NCBI GenBank assembly: GCA_030431485.1
Contig: JAUIIR010000004.1
Span: forward strand, 1-64,000
Direction: 5' to 3'
Length of the DNA: 64,000 nt
Origin: Alphaproteobacteria bacterium
GTDB taxonomy: Bacteria; Pseudomonadota; Alphaproteobacteria; Rhodobacterales; Rhodobacteraceae
Below the pieces are notes generated by a model that saw only the letters and a list, made by a program, of their open reading frames with translations, was not told the origin of the DNA and did not search any database. The position numbers and the translations under genes are program-made. Of this stretch, positions 50,533 to 59,642 are shown in pieces. The stretch's first letter is position 1; every line of letters begins with the position of its first letter.

Positions 50533-51141
50533 TCAGGGACGGTCTTCCAGCGGTGGGAACTCTCCGGGTGCGGAGCTTCCGTCGCAAGTTGGTTGGAAAT
50601 GGTAGCTTTGCAGGTGCAGGGTTCCGTCCTGGTAGAGCCAGGTTCCGATTGCACCGCAATCTCCCAGACTGCGACCTTTCCGAAACGTGCTCAGCGTACT
50701 CTGCTCTTCGAACCATTCCACGTTAAAGACCTCTTTGGTCGTGTTCCAACCGTCGGGCTCAGAGTAGGTGTCGAACGTATGCAGGATCGTTTCTCCGGCG
50801 CTTTCCAGAAAGACCACAAATGACAGATTGTACCCACCGCCACCGCAGGGTACGATTGCCAGACGGGAGAAGGCGCCCGGATCGTCGACAATCATGGCCT
50901 GATACCTATGACGCATGTCCGCAAAGGGTGTGCAGAACCCCAGAGCATTGCGCAGTTCCGAAATGTCTTCTGGCAGGTCCGAAATGTTGACCAAGCGAGC
51001 AAATGCCGAGGTCTCGCTCGTTGCGTCAGAGGCGAGGGCGTTTGAAGCCAGGCCTACCGTCGAAAGCGTCACGATCACCGCAACGCAGATGATGCGCGTG
51101 TGTTGGAACCAAAGGGTTTTGAACTGGCAGCCGTCGGGCAT
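50533..51141 (-). CDS. Secreted hypothetical protein, DUF1176-like C-terminus
   Basis: 202 aa, N-terminal signal or TM segment (ICVAVIVTLSTVGLASNALA); C-terminal KGRSLGDCGAIGTWLYQDGTLHLQSYHFQPTCDG. Confidence 0.65.
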   Translation of the reverse strand: MPDGCQFKTLWFQHTRIICVAVIVTLSTVGLASNALASDATSETSAFARLVNISDLPEDISELRNALGFCTPFADMRHRYQAMIVDDPGAFSRLAIVPCGGGGYNLSFVVFLESAGETILHTFDTYSEPDGWNTTKEVFNVEWFEEQSTLSTFRKGRSLGDCGAIGTWLYQDGTLHLQSYHFQPTCDGSSAPGEFPPLEDRP

Positions 51142-51357
51142 CGGAGGTGTCTCAATCTATTTGTAGGTACTTATTTAGATTAACGCTGAGATAATGTATC
51201 ATACTATTGTGCCGCGCGCTTGGACAAAGCGCGCCGCCGATAGGTCTTGAAAGTCGCGATGAGTCCAATTCTCGCCCGCGTTCTGTCCAAGCGGATCGCG
51301 TCGGGTCCGGTATTCTCGTGACCGACAAAAGCAGTTTCATACGAAGAGGACCAGAGG

Positions 51358-51855
51358 ATGCAGCCTATAGTGACCCGAAGAAATCTGGCAATCGGTCTTG
51401 TTGCTCTGGTGGGGATTTTTTTTGGTATCAGATCTTTCGCTCCCGACCCCGAAAAGGTGGGGCATCAGGTATTTGAAGTGTATGTCGATGCGATGGCGGA
51501 GGCCAATACATTGCTTGAAGGCACACCGCTGGCGTCCGAGGTGGAAAGCGACCTTGCTGGTGTGAAAGAACGTGCGATCGAGAAACTGGTGGTGCTTGGG
51601 CATGGTATTGCCGAGATGAGTGAGGGCAATCGTGCCATTGTGGAAGCGACTGTCCGCCAATCCCTGTCAACCATGCGGCAGGACCCCGAAACCAAAGGCA
51701 TATACGATGCGTATCAGGCCGTCTGGAAGGCGTATCATCAAGGTGATGCAGCGCTCTTTTACGACATCAAATCGCTAAACATCTTGACCCAATATGCTTT
51801 CTTCGACCTCCTAAGAGCGGAGGAGCCTGCAGAGGCGGATCGGTTGGGTGTTTGA
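51358..51855 (+). CDS. Hypothetical membrane-anchored protein
   Basis: 165 aa, single N-terminal TM (NLAIGLVALVGIFFGIRSF) and a helical extracytoplasmic region. Confidence 0.6.
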   Translation: MQPIVTRRNLAIGLVALVGIFFGIRSFAPDPEKVGHQVFEVYVDAMAEANTLLEGTPLASEVESDLAGVKERAIEKLVVLGHGIAEMSEGNRAIVEATVRQSLSTMRQDPETKGIYDAYQAVWKAYHQGDAALFYDIKSLNILTQYAFFDLLRAEEPAEADRLGV

Positions 51856-51880
51856 ACGTTGTGATCGTGTTGATGTGCAC

Positions 51881-52426
51881 ATGACGCGCTCGGCTGTTTG
51901 CCTGGGGCTTGCTGTTTTCGCCTGCGTCTCGTCAACACCCGTCGGTGCAGGTTTTCTTTCGGATCAGGTCCCCGAGATGCGCGGTGCGGGCGCGTGTTGG
52001 GAGCGCCGGTATTCGGATGCTCATTTTTCAAAGCATCCGGGCCAGAAAGTGACCGAGCTGCGCTTATTTCTCTCTTATGATGGTGTTAGCCAAAATTACG
52101 TTTTTGACTTGGACATTGCGACACGCGAGCGGTCCGGTGCGGTTTATGGCGCTTGTCGTGACAGGCAGGGCGGGGCTGCCGAGTGTATGATCTCTTGCGC
52201 CAATGATGCGTTCCAGCTCAGAGCGGCAAAAAGAGCAGGGTCGATCATGGTCGATATCAGCGCGGTCGGACGTCTGGCGATCAATGCGCGCTGTCCGGAT
52301 CAGGACGAAGGCGCGCCGCCTTTTGTGATTGATGCGCTGCCGGATGATGAGCTGTTTCTGCTGTTCCCCGCATCGGTGAAGACCTGCAGCGTGCAGCCCT
52401 TCCGCCCGTACTTGAAACAAGAGTGA
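51881..52426 (+). CDS. Secreted hypothetical protein (paralog of next gene)
   Basis: Start at ATG 51881 (MTRSAVCLGLAVFACVSSTPVGAG); shares ACWERxYxxxHxSxHPxQKVT...TRERxG with 52423-52938. Confidence 0.65.
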   Translation: MTRSAVCLGLAVFACVSSTPVGAGFLSDQVPEMRGAGACWERRYSDAHFSKHPGQKVTELRLFLSYDGVSQNYVFDLDIATRERSGAVYGACRDRQGGAAECMISCANDAFQLRAAKRAGSIMVDISAVGRLAINARCPDQDEGAPPFVIDALPDDELFLLFPASVKTCSVQPFRPYLKQE

Positions 52427-52938
52427 GGTCAGAGGTGCGCATTTCGATCAGTGTTCTTTTTTGCGCCAGCGTGGTGTCGCTGACAAACGCCAAAGCCGAC
52501 AGTCTAGATGTCATCCTTGCGCCAATCCAGGGGACGTCAGCCTGTTGGGAGCGAAGCTATACAGCCGATCACCTTTCGAACCATCCACGCCAGAAAGTAA
52601 CCAATGTCCGGTTTGATCTGGGATACCGTGAATGGGAGGACGATCAGGCCGGGCAGGGCGAATATACCTTCTCCATCGCGATTGAAACGCGAGAGCGCCG
52701 TGGAACAGAAGGCGGTCTATGTCACTCCGATGATAAGGGAAATACGGTGTGTGCGGTGGATTGCGATGGCGGCGCTATTGAACTGCGACGTCGTTCTCCG
52801 GAGGAGGGGTCCTTGTATCTGGAGCTTCTCTTTGGCGGACTGCGCCTTGAGGACTGCGGCAGTGATGAGGCTTTCTGGCTGTCCGCAGAGCCGGATGATC
52901 GCGTGTTTCTTGTCCATCCCGTCGCCTGCCAAGAATGA
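52423..52938 (+). CDS. Secreted hypothetical protein (paralog of previous gene)
   Basis: 171 aa; ISVLFCASVVSLTNAKA signal; SACWERSYTADHLSNHPRQKVTNVRFDLGY...IETRERRG; GTG start at 52423 or 52435. Confidence 0.65.
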   Translation: MRSEVRISISVLFCASVVSLTNAKADSLDVILAPIQGTSACWERSYTADHLSNHPRQKVTNVRFDLGYREWEDDQAGQGEYTFSIAIETRERRGTEGGLCHSDDKGNTVCAVDCDGGAIELRRRSPEEGSLYLELLFGGLRLEDCGSDEAFWLSAEPDDRVFLVHPVACQE

Positions 52939-53390
52939 GTGATCTGGTGTCCAGTGAAGGGCGGCTTCGTCGGTTTGATCTGTGCGCAGGACTTGCTTCC
53001 TTGTTTTGGTTCGTCGTTCTGGCCTCTGGGTATGATCTTGGTCAGATCCTGTATGGTCTGCGCATATTGGTGTCCGATGTCCCGCAGGAGTCAGATGTAG
53101 CACGGGGTCTTGCGCATTCAGGCATTGCTGCACTGACCGTTTGGGTCGTTCAACTTGCCGGCTTTGCGGGCATGGTTGGGTCTGCTGGATTCCTCCTGCG
53201 GCGCGGATGGTCTTTGATTGCGCTTGTCGCTGGCGCCGTTTGTCTGGTTTGGCCGATCCTCGTATGGGGTGTTGCACTGACTTTCTGGACTGCCCTTGAC
53301 CCACGTGGGGCAGGGGTCATGGCAGTGCATACCGCGCTCACGGCGAGTGTTGGATTTGGAATGCCGCTACTGGCCTACGTCCGGCACTGA
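52935..53390 (+). CDS. Hypothetical polytopic membrane protein
   Basis: 151 aa with about four hydrophobic segments; ATGA overlap with the upstream gene. Confidence 0.65.
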   Translation: MSDLVSSEGRLRRFDLCAGLASLFWFVVLASGYDLGQILYGLRILVSDVPQESDVARGLAHSGIAALTVWVVQLAGFAGMVGSAGFLLRRGWSLIALVAGAVCLVWPILVWGVALTFWTALDPRGAGVMAVHTALTASVGFGMPLLAYVRH

Positions 53391-53420
53391 CTGCATCAGT
53401 CTAGCTACTGACCGGTCAAT

Positions 53421-54101
53421 TTAATCCGTGATCTCAATTTGGATGTTCTTCGCGGGGCCATCTGGTGCCACGAGCACAAGATAGAAATCACCCGCCAAAG
53501 ACAAAAGTTCTGCAGAAAACTTCTGAGTCTCCCCGGGTTCAATCGTGTGGGCGAGGTAGCCTTTCAAATGGAGACCATCTTCAGGTGGCGGCGCATTCCG
53601 GTCCGTTCCGTCGACCAGAACGGCAGCCAATGTCCAGAGATTTGTGTCGATGGGACTGTAGATCACCACCTTGTTGTCCTTGGTCGAGATTGTCCCGGAC
53701 ACTTTGACTTGTCGGCCATAGTAGAGCGAATTTCTGGTGCTGGCGAGTTCGAGGCGCAGCACTCCGTCCAGTTCTTCGATCTTGCTGTTTCCACTGACTT
53801 GGGTGCCACCATTTGTTGAAAAGGAAGATACCCATTTTGATTTGACATTTCGGGCAACCCCATCGCCGTTTACCGGTACGGTTTCGACAAATTTTTCACT
53901 GTAGCGTGCCTTGATGTCCAAAGCCCAACACCATCGTTCTTCGAGCTTGTCCCGCGGGGGAGTGTTCTTGAAGTCGGTGCAGTCCGGCGGCGATGCAAAA
54001 GCGGGCGCGGCGCAAAGCATTGCCGCAAGACTGAGACACCGCATCCAATTTCGGAAACCGGAGGCGCGGAGGTCTGCGGTCTGATTTGAACAGGGGGGCA
54101 T
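53421..54101 (-). CDS. Secreted hypothetical protein
   Basis: ORF extends to 54221; a plausible start at 54101 (MPPCSNQTADLRASGFRNWMRCLSLAAMLCAAPAFASPPDCTD) gives a signal peptide. Confidence 0.5.
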   Translation of the reverse strand: MPPCSNQTADLRASGFRNWMRCLSLAAMLCAAPAFASPPDCTDFKNTPPRDKLEERWCWALDIKARYSEKFVETVPVNGDGVARNVKSKWVSSFSTNGGTQVSGNSKIEELDGVLRLELASTRNSLYYGRQVKVSGTISTKDNKVVIYSPIDTNLWTLAAVLVDGTDRNAPPPEDGLHLKGYLAHTIEPGETQKFSAELLSLAGDFYLVLVAPDGPAKNIQIEITD

Positions 54102-54221
54102 AATGCTACATTTCTCGTTGGGCGGTTTTTCCAATGACGCTGGCGCGATGCTGGTGACAATTGTAGACCGATTCATCAAATAATCGCTGTGTAACGGATG
54201 GGGTGAAGTAGAGGCCGACAT

Positions 54222-54518
54222 TCAAAGACGGCCACAGAAATCCTCGTCGTTTTCAGCCTCTTCCGACACGGCCTCCATCATGCGGCAATCTCCGGGCGCA
54301 GATGTCGGGTTGAACGTGTGCGGTGTATAGGACCAAGCCTTGCATCCGTCTGTCTGCGTGCAGGCATCTTTGCAGGCCTCCGGACCGATCAATTCATATG
54401 ACCGCTTGAGCAATCCGCCTTCGGGGTAAAATTTGCAGTTCTTTTCTTGCGCGGTAGCTTGGGAGGCCGCCGAAATGGCCAAAAGTATTGCTGTGAAAAT
54501 TGCTTTCTTTAAACGCAT
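54222..54518 (-). CDS. PAN/Apple domain-containing secreted protein
   Basis: 98 aa; signal peptide then NCKFYPEGGLLKRSYELIGPEACKDACTQTDGCKAWSYTPHTFNPTSAPGDCRMMEAVSE, PAN-like Cys pattern. Confidence 0.7.
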   Translation of the reverse strand: MRLKKAIFTAILLAISAASQATAQEKNCKFYPEGGLLKRSYELIGPEACKDACTQTDGCKAWSYTPHTFNPTSAPGDCRMMEAVSEEAENDEDFCGRL

Positions 54519-54626
54519 CGCTATTCCTCCGTTTGCTGTTGGTCAGGCGTCATCCTAGCCAGCCAGTTGCGATGCTCGCTTGGACTCAACGCGCCAGAAG
54601 CCTTGTCGCGAATGCGACTGATGGTG

Positions 54627-55625
54627 TTACGTCAGTGATCCGGCATCCCGTGCCTCACCGGGGGTCATTCCAAAGCGTTGTTTGAAGCAGCGGTTGAAAT
54701 AGGACAGGTCATTGAAGCCGGAGTTGAATGCAATTTCTGTGATTGTGAGATCGTTCATCTGCGGCGTCGAGAGGAGCCGATGCGCTGCATCCAAACGCGT
54801 TGATCGCACGAGATCGGAAAACCGCTGGCCCTCTGTCGCCAGGATTTTCCGGATATAACCGGGTGTGACACCGATGACGCGGGACAAATGGTGTATTGAG
54901 TAATCAGGGTTCCTGGCATGTTTCTGGATGTCTTCCCGGATGGCGGACAGCCGCAGCGCAAACAAGCCGCCACCGTGTTCACTGGAATGTTCCCACAAGT
55001 CACGAGAGGCACTCAGCAAGAGACCGAAAACTTCATGCACATGGCGCGAAATCATCTCAGCGGCGTCCTTGCTTAAGCCGTCGTTTAGCTGTGTCGGTGC
55101 GTTTGACATCAGCATGCGTAAGTATTGTTTGAGCAGGCCCAACGTTGCGTCGTCAGAACGGATCGCGGCGAAGGCGAACTGTTCCGTGTTGCCGACATAT
55201 CGCGCCAGGGCTTCTCGGGACACCATAAGGGCAAGATGATCGCCGCGTGTGGAATACGTGTCTCCGGTTTCGCAGGTACGGCGAATGAGAGCGTCGCCTT
55301 GATTGATGTGCGCTTCTTTGCCTTGCTGGTCGAGGTCAATCGACCCTGTCTCGGGGATCAGGAGCGTCACGTTATCTTCTGCTGACTTGATCAAATCCGG
55401 CGTCAACGAGTAGCGTACTGCGCTGACCCGACCTTTCGAAACACTCAGCTCCGGCAAGCCCAGAAAGTCGATGTCATGGTGAAATTGGGTATCGTCCAGC
55501 GGGTCGATGTCGAGGTTGAGAAATTGACGGCCGAATTGTTCTTTCCAGGCGTTGAGCCGGGCTGCTTCGGGAAACACCGATGCAGAGAGACGCCCGCGAA
55601 ATGCGATGGGTTCCTGTGCATTCAT
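54627..55625 (-). CDS. AraC family transcriptional regulator
   Basis: C-terminal HTH: ISRVIGVTPGYIRKILATEGQRFSDLVRSTRLDAAHRLL...TITEIAFNSGFNDLSYFNRCFKQRFGMTPGEARD; start chosen at 55625. Confidence 0.9.
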   Translation of the reverse strand: MNAQEPIAFRGRLSASVFPEAARLNAWKEQFGRQFLNLDIDPLDDTQFHHDIDFLGLPELSVSKGRVSAVRYSLTPDLIKSAEDNVTLLIPETGSIDLDQQGKEAHINQGDALIRRTCETGDTYSTRGDHLALMVSREALARYVGNTEQFAFAAIRSDDATLGLLKQYLRMLMSNAPTQLNDGLSKDAAEMISRHVHEVFGLLLSASRDLWEHSSEHGGGLFALRLSAIREDIQKHARNPDYSIHHLSRVIGVTPGYIRKILATEGQRFSDLVRSTRLDAAHRLLSTPQMNDLTITEIAFNSGFNDLSYFNRCFKQRFGMTPGEARDAGSLT

Positions 55626-55882
55626 AAATAAACCTTGCGAAAACGCAGTATTGGACAAAAAATATGTGCAGTATTTCGGCAGGTTTTCTGCGCCAAATCA
55701 AGCTCTTTGAGCGCTTGCCGCGCGTGTTGCATTTGATCTTACGCAAACTGCGCAAGGTATCGGCGGTCATCGGCATCAAGTCGTGCGATGGCTATGCAAC
55801 GTGGATAACGAGCCGAAACAGAAAGTCGTGCGGCAAGGAGAGCGGTTTCGTGCCGTGATCCTTTTGAAATTGGATTGGTCCT

Positions 55883-56548
55883 ATGGGTGTCTCAAATTTC
55901 TTGTCCAACGGTCGCCGACGCCAATATCCCCGGTTGGGGAGTGTTTTCGGGGCGGCACTCTGTGCCATCCTTTTGCACAATCCCAGCCATGCTCAGGAGC
56001 ATTTTGGCGCGTCTTTTGGCGTTTGGCACACCTTGTGCGATGCTGATTTGAATTGTGCCGCATATACCTATGCAGGCACGCCTGAAAATCCGAAAAGTGG
56101 TCATGTCTTCAACCTCGACCGGAGAGCCGTGACAGCCGCATGGACGATGTCGCTCTGGTTGGACGGAATTCAGCCGAATGTCGCCTACGGCGTAATGGCG
56201 AGCGTGATCCGGTACGGACATGACAGTGAGCCCATCCAAACGATCGAGACGGCCGATCTTGCCGTGAAACAGGATCAAACGGAGCCGGGTCAACCGGAAG
56301 CCTACACGTTGTTTATGACGGGTCCCAATGCAGAGATCGTGATGGAGCGGCTCCGTCCTGGCGACATTCTCGATTTTGAGTTTGGAGGCTGCAAAGACGA
56401 GTTTTTGTCCGCAACCTTCCTTCTGGACGGTGTGACTGCGGCCTTGGCATGGATTGATCAACAGCAAAAACAGCCGGGCGGCAGCGTCACTCTGACCCCG
56501 CTTGCCCTCGACGGCACCTCCCGCGATGCGGTGTCTTGCGTGGACTGA
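55883..56548 (+). CDS. Secreted IalB/DUF1176-like hypothetical protein
   Basis: 221 aa; signal-like LGSVFGAALCAILLHNPSHAQ then FGASFGVWHTLCDADLNCAAYTY. Confidence 0.5.
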   Translation: MGVSNFLSNGRRRQYPRLGSVFGAALCAILLHNPSHAQEHFGASFGVWHTLCDADLNCAAYTYAGTPENPKSGHVFNLDRRAVTAAWTMSLWLDGIQPNVAYGVMASVIRYGHDSEPIQTIETADLAVKQDQTEPGQPEAYTLFMTGPNAEIVMERLRPGDILDFEFGGCKDEFLSATFLLDGVTAALAWIDQQQKQPGGSVTLTPLALDGTSRDAVSCVD

Positions 56549-56610
56549 AACCGATCAAAGCGCGCATTGCTTGATGCGAGCTCAATGTGCCAGACAATTC
56601 TGCGGTGAAA

Positions 56611-56686
56611 TGGTGCCCCCACACGGACTCGAACCGCGGACCTACTGATTACAAATCAGTTGCTCTACCAGCTGAGCTATAGGGGC
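56611..56686 (-). tRNA. tRNA-Thr (anticodon TGT), CCA encoded
   Basis: Minus strand GCCCCTATAGCTCAGCTGGTAGAGCAACTGATTTGTAATCAGTAGGTCCGCGGTTCGAGTCCGTGTGGGGGCACCA; full cloverleaf, 76 nt. Confidence 0.97.
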
Positions 56687-56834
56687 TCTGCAGGCGTGAT
56701 TACTGAGTGTGGCGCGGCTGTGCAAGAGGCAATCTGGGGAAAATTTACGATTTGCTGTTCTTCGCCTGAACACGGTTTTCATCCAGTCTCGCAGGGGTAT
56801 ACTGATGACAGGTGGCGGGTAATAACGAAAACTG

Positions 56835-57716
56835 ATGCAAGTCGTCCTTCACACAGGTGTTCACGAGACCGGCGGTGACCGGCTCTTCAAGACGCTCTTG
56901 CGCAATCGCGACGGGTTGCGGTCTGAAGGTATCGCTATTCCGGGGCCTGGAAAGTACCGGCAGCTGATTTCTGAGATGCTGAACGCGCTGGGTGACGGCG
57001 CCCCGGCGCAGGATACGCGCGACATTCTGCTGGACAGCATACTTGATCAGGACACGGGGCATGTCGACCGTCTAATCCTCTCGCACGAAAACCTTTTTTC
57101 GGTTCCCAAGATCGCGTTTCAGGGGGGAGTGGTCTACCGCAAGGCCGAACAGAGATTGACGACGCTGCGCCAGATTTTCTCTCAGGATAGCTTTGAGATT
57201 TTTATCGGCCTCCGAAACCCGGCAACCTATCTGCCGGCCTTGCTAAAGGCGACGCCGCTTGAGGATATTTCACAGCTTTTGCAGGGCTTGGACCCAGCGC
57301 AGCTCAGATGGTCTGATTTGATTGAACGGATCACCGAGGCGCTGCCGGGTGTCACGGTGACGATCTGGTGTGATGAAGATAGCCCGCTCATTTGGGGCGA
57401 ACTAGTGCGCGAATTCGCGGGCGTGGCTCCGACCCATCCGATCATCGGAGCCTATTCGCGGATGGCTGACATCACGACGCAAGAGGGGATGACCCGGTTT
57501 CGCGCCTATTTGGCAGAAAGGCCGGATCTGACCGAAGTGCAAATAAGACGCGTGAAGGTTGCGTTTCTTGACAAGTATGCGGACGATTCCAAAATCGACG
57601 ACGAGCTTGATTTGCCGGGATGGGATGCTGATTTGGTTCAGGATCTGACCGAGCAATATGAAGAAGACCTGTACGACCTGGGCCGCATGCCGGGTGTCAC
57701 GCTGATCACTCCATAA
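56835..57716 (+). CDS. Conserved hypothetical protein (possibly sulfotransferase-like)
   Basis: 293 aa; MQVVLHTGVHETGGDRLFKTLLRNRDGLRSEGIAIPGPGKYRQLISEML...; intact ORF, resembles a common Rhodobacteraceae hypothetical. Confidence 0.55.
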   Translation: MQVVLHTGVHETGGDRLFKTLLRNRDGLRSEGIAIPGPGKYRQLISEMLNALGDGAPAQDTRDILLDSILDQDTGHVDRLILSHENLFSVPKIAFQGGVVYRKAEQRLTTLRQIFSQDSFEIFIGLRNPATYLPALLKATPLEDISQLLQGLDPAQLRWSDLIERITEALPGVTVTIWCDEDSPLIWGELVREFAGVAPTHPIIGAYSRMADITTQEGMTRFRAYLAERPDLTEVQIRRVKVAFLDKYADDSKIDDELDLPGWDADLVQDLTEQYEEDLYDLGRMPGVTLITP

Positions 57717-57738
57717 GTTCTGCGATCTGATCTCCGCG

Positions 57739-58887
57739 CTACCGTGGCGGTGTGCGAACTGGAAAATCTGCTGGGGTCATCTCGGAAAACACCGGCGCGC
57801 CCAACTGGCCCATGGCGCGCGAAAGTTCGAGCTTGAGAATGTCCATGGCACGTTGTGCACCGTCTTTCCCACCTGCGCCCACACCGTAGGCAAGCGCGCG
57901 TCCTGTGAGCACGAAATCGGCTCCCCAGGCTTTCGCTCGCAAGATATCTGCGCCGCGCCGGACGCCGCTGTCCAGAACAACCGTCAGCTTGCCGCCCACG
58001 GCTTGGGCAATGGCCGGCAGTGCTTCAATGGTCGGAGGACCAAACGCCACCTGCCGCCCGCCGTGGTTTGAGACAACGATCCCATCCACGCCAAGCTCGG
58101 CACATTTGACCGCGTCCTCGGGATGCAGGATTCCTTTGACCAGCAACTTGCCTTTCCAGCGCGCGCGCAAGGCCTGCAGGTCTTCCCAAGTGAACCCGGG
58201 TGTGATGAGGGTCTTCTGTACATCCGCATAAGACGTCGCCGATTTCAGCAAGTCTGCGTAATTGGCAATATTCGGCGTGCCATGCATCAGACTGGTCAGC
58301 GACCAGACCGGTTTGGTCATCAGTTGCAACAACACGTCCGGAGTGAATTTGAACGGGACCGACAGTTGATTGCGAATGTCACGGTCCCTCTTGCCAGCGG
58401 CAGGGACATCCACCGTGACCATCATGACGTCGTATCCGGCTGTTTCTGCACGGCTGACGAGGCTGTCAGTTACCGTATGATCGCCTGATACATAAAGCTG
58501 AAACCAGCCGTTCCCGTCTGCGGCTTCGGCAAGGCGTTCCAAACTGGTGGACGCTGCTGAGCTTGCGACATAGGGTATGTTTTCGCGCTTGCAGAGCCGT
58601 GCGAGAGTCACATCGGCATCTGGCCAGAACGCATTGAGCATCCCGATTGGAGCCATGCCGAACGGCAGGTCGAACTGCCGCCCGAAGACGGTCGCACGCG
58701 TGTCGATGCTGGACACATCCACAAGGTATCGAGGGGTCAGTTCGATGCCTTCGAAAGCGCTGCGGTTGCGCTGCATATTGCGTTCATTTTCCGCCCCGCC
58801 ATCGACAAGATCGAATGCGAAGCGGGGAATACGGCGCTTGGCGCGCCGTCGCAAATCCTCGATCGAAGCAGCGCGGTCCAGTCCCAT
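57739..58887 (-). CDS. FMN-dependent alpha-hydroxy-acid oxidizing protein (LldD-like)
   Basis: 382 aa; LVKGILHPEDAVKCAELGVDGIVVSNHGGRQ...LDSGVRRGADILRAKAWGADFVLTGRALAYGVGAGG. Confidence 0.93.
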   Translation of the reverse strand: MGLDRAASIEDLRRRAKRRIPRFAFDLVDGGAENERNMQRNRSAFEGIELTPRYLVDVSSIDTRATVFGRQFDLPFGMAPIGMLNAFWPDADVTLARLCKRENIPYVASSAASTSLERLAEAADGNGWFQLYVSGDHTVTDSLVSRAETAGYDVMMVTVDVPAAGKRDRDIRNQLSVPFKFTPDVLLQLMTKPVWSLTSLMHGTPNIANYADLLKSATSYADVQKTLITPGFTWEDLQALRARWKGKLLVKGILHPEDAVKCAELGVDGIVVSNHGGRQVAFGPPTIEALPAIAQAVGGKLTVVLDSGVRRGADILRAKAWGADFVLTGRALAYGVGAGGKDGAQRAMDILKLELSRAMGQLGAPVFSEMTPADFPVRTPPR

Positions 58888-59630
58888 CAGATCGACCAGC
58901 CTCCATCAATGGCCAGAGCCTGACCGGTGGTGAAACCCGCCATGTCGCTGGCCAGATAACAGACCATTTCGGCAATCTCTTCCGGGGTGCCCAGACGGCC
59001 CATCGGTTGGCGATCCTTGAAGGCAGCGAGTGCCGCATCGAAATCACCCGTGGCGCGCAGGCGGTCTTCGAGCGACGGGCTTTGCACCGTCCCGGGGCAG
59101 ATTGCATTGCAGCGAATGCCTTGCTTCACGAAATCCGCAGCGATGGATTTCGTCATCCCGATAATCGCAGATTTTGAGGCCCCGTATGCAAATCGGCGTG
59201 GTGCGCCTTTTTCACTCGAAACGATTGAGGCGATATTGACGATCGATCCTGCGCCCTTGTCCAGCATACCGGGGAGGACTGCCTGCGTCAGGCGGAAGAG
59301 TGCTTTGGCGTTGAGATTGAAGGACCGGTCCCAGACGTCGTCATCACAATCAAGGATCGTGCCGTCATGCACCCAGCCTGCGCAATTGACGAGAATGTCG
59401 AACGGGGCTGCCTCAGATACAAGTTTTTTGACTGCAGCGGCATCCAGCACATCCAGCTTGTGGGCTGAGACCCGGTCCGAGGTCTTGGCAAGAGCTGCGA
59501 CGCCGTCACCGTCGATATCGGTCGCAATGACATGCGCACCGCGAGCAGCCAACGCTTCGGCAGAGGCGCGGCCGATACCATTGGCAGCGGCTGTCACAAG
59601 CGCGGTTTTTCCTGTAAGTGTCTGTTCCAT
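58887..59630 (-). CDS. SDR family oxidoreductase
   Basis: KTALVTAAANGIGRASAEALAARGAHVIATDID; NIASIVSSEKGAPRRFAYGASKSAIIGMTKSIAADFVKQGIRCNAICPG. Confidence 0.93.
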   Translation of the reverse strand: MEQTLTGKTALVTAAANGIGRASAEALAARGAHVIATDIDGDGVAALAKTSDRVSAHKLDVLDAAAVKKLVSEAAPFDILVNCAGWVHDGTILDCDDDVWDRSFNLNAKALFRLTQAVLPGMLDKGAGSIVNIASIVSSEKGAPRRFAYGASKSAIIGMTKSIAADFVKQGIRCNAICPGTVQSPSLEDRLRATGDFDAALAAFKDRQPMGRLGTPEEIAEMVCYLASDMAGFTTGQALAIDGGWSI

Positions 59631-59642
59631 ATTTTCTCTCTT

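Noticed and set aside
56611-56686. Prophage or ICE attachment at tRNA-Thr
   Set aside because: No integrase, phage or conjugation genes and no repeated tRNA 3' segment seen in the window; retained only as a low-interest island-boundary hypothesis.
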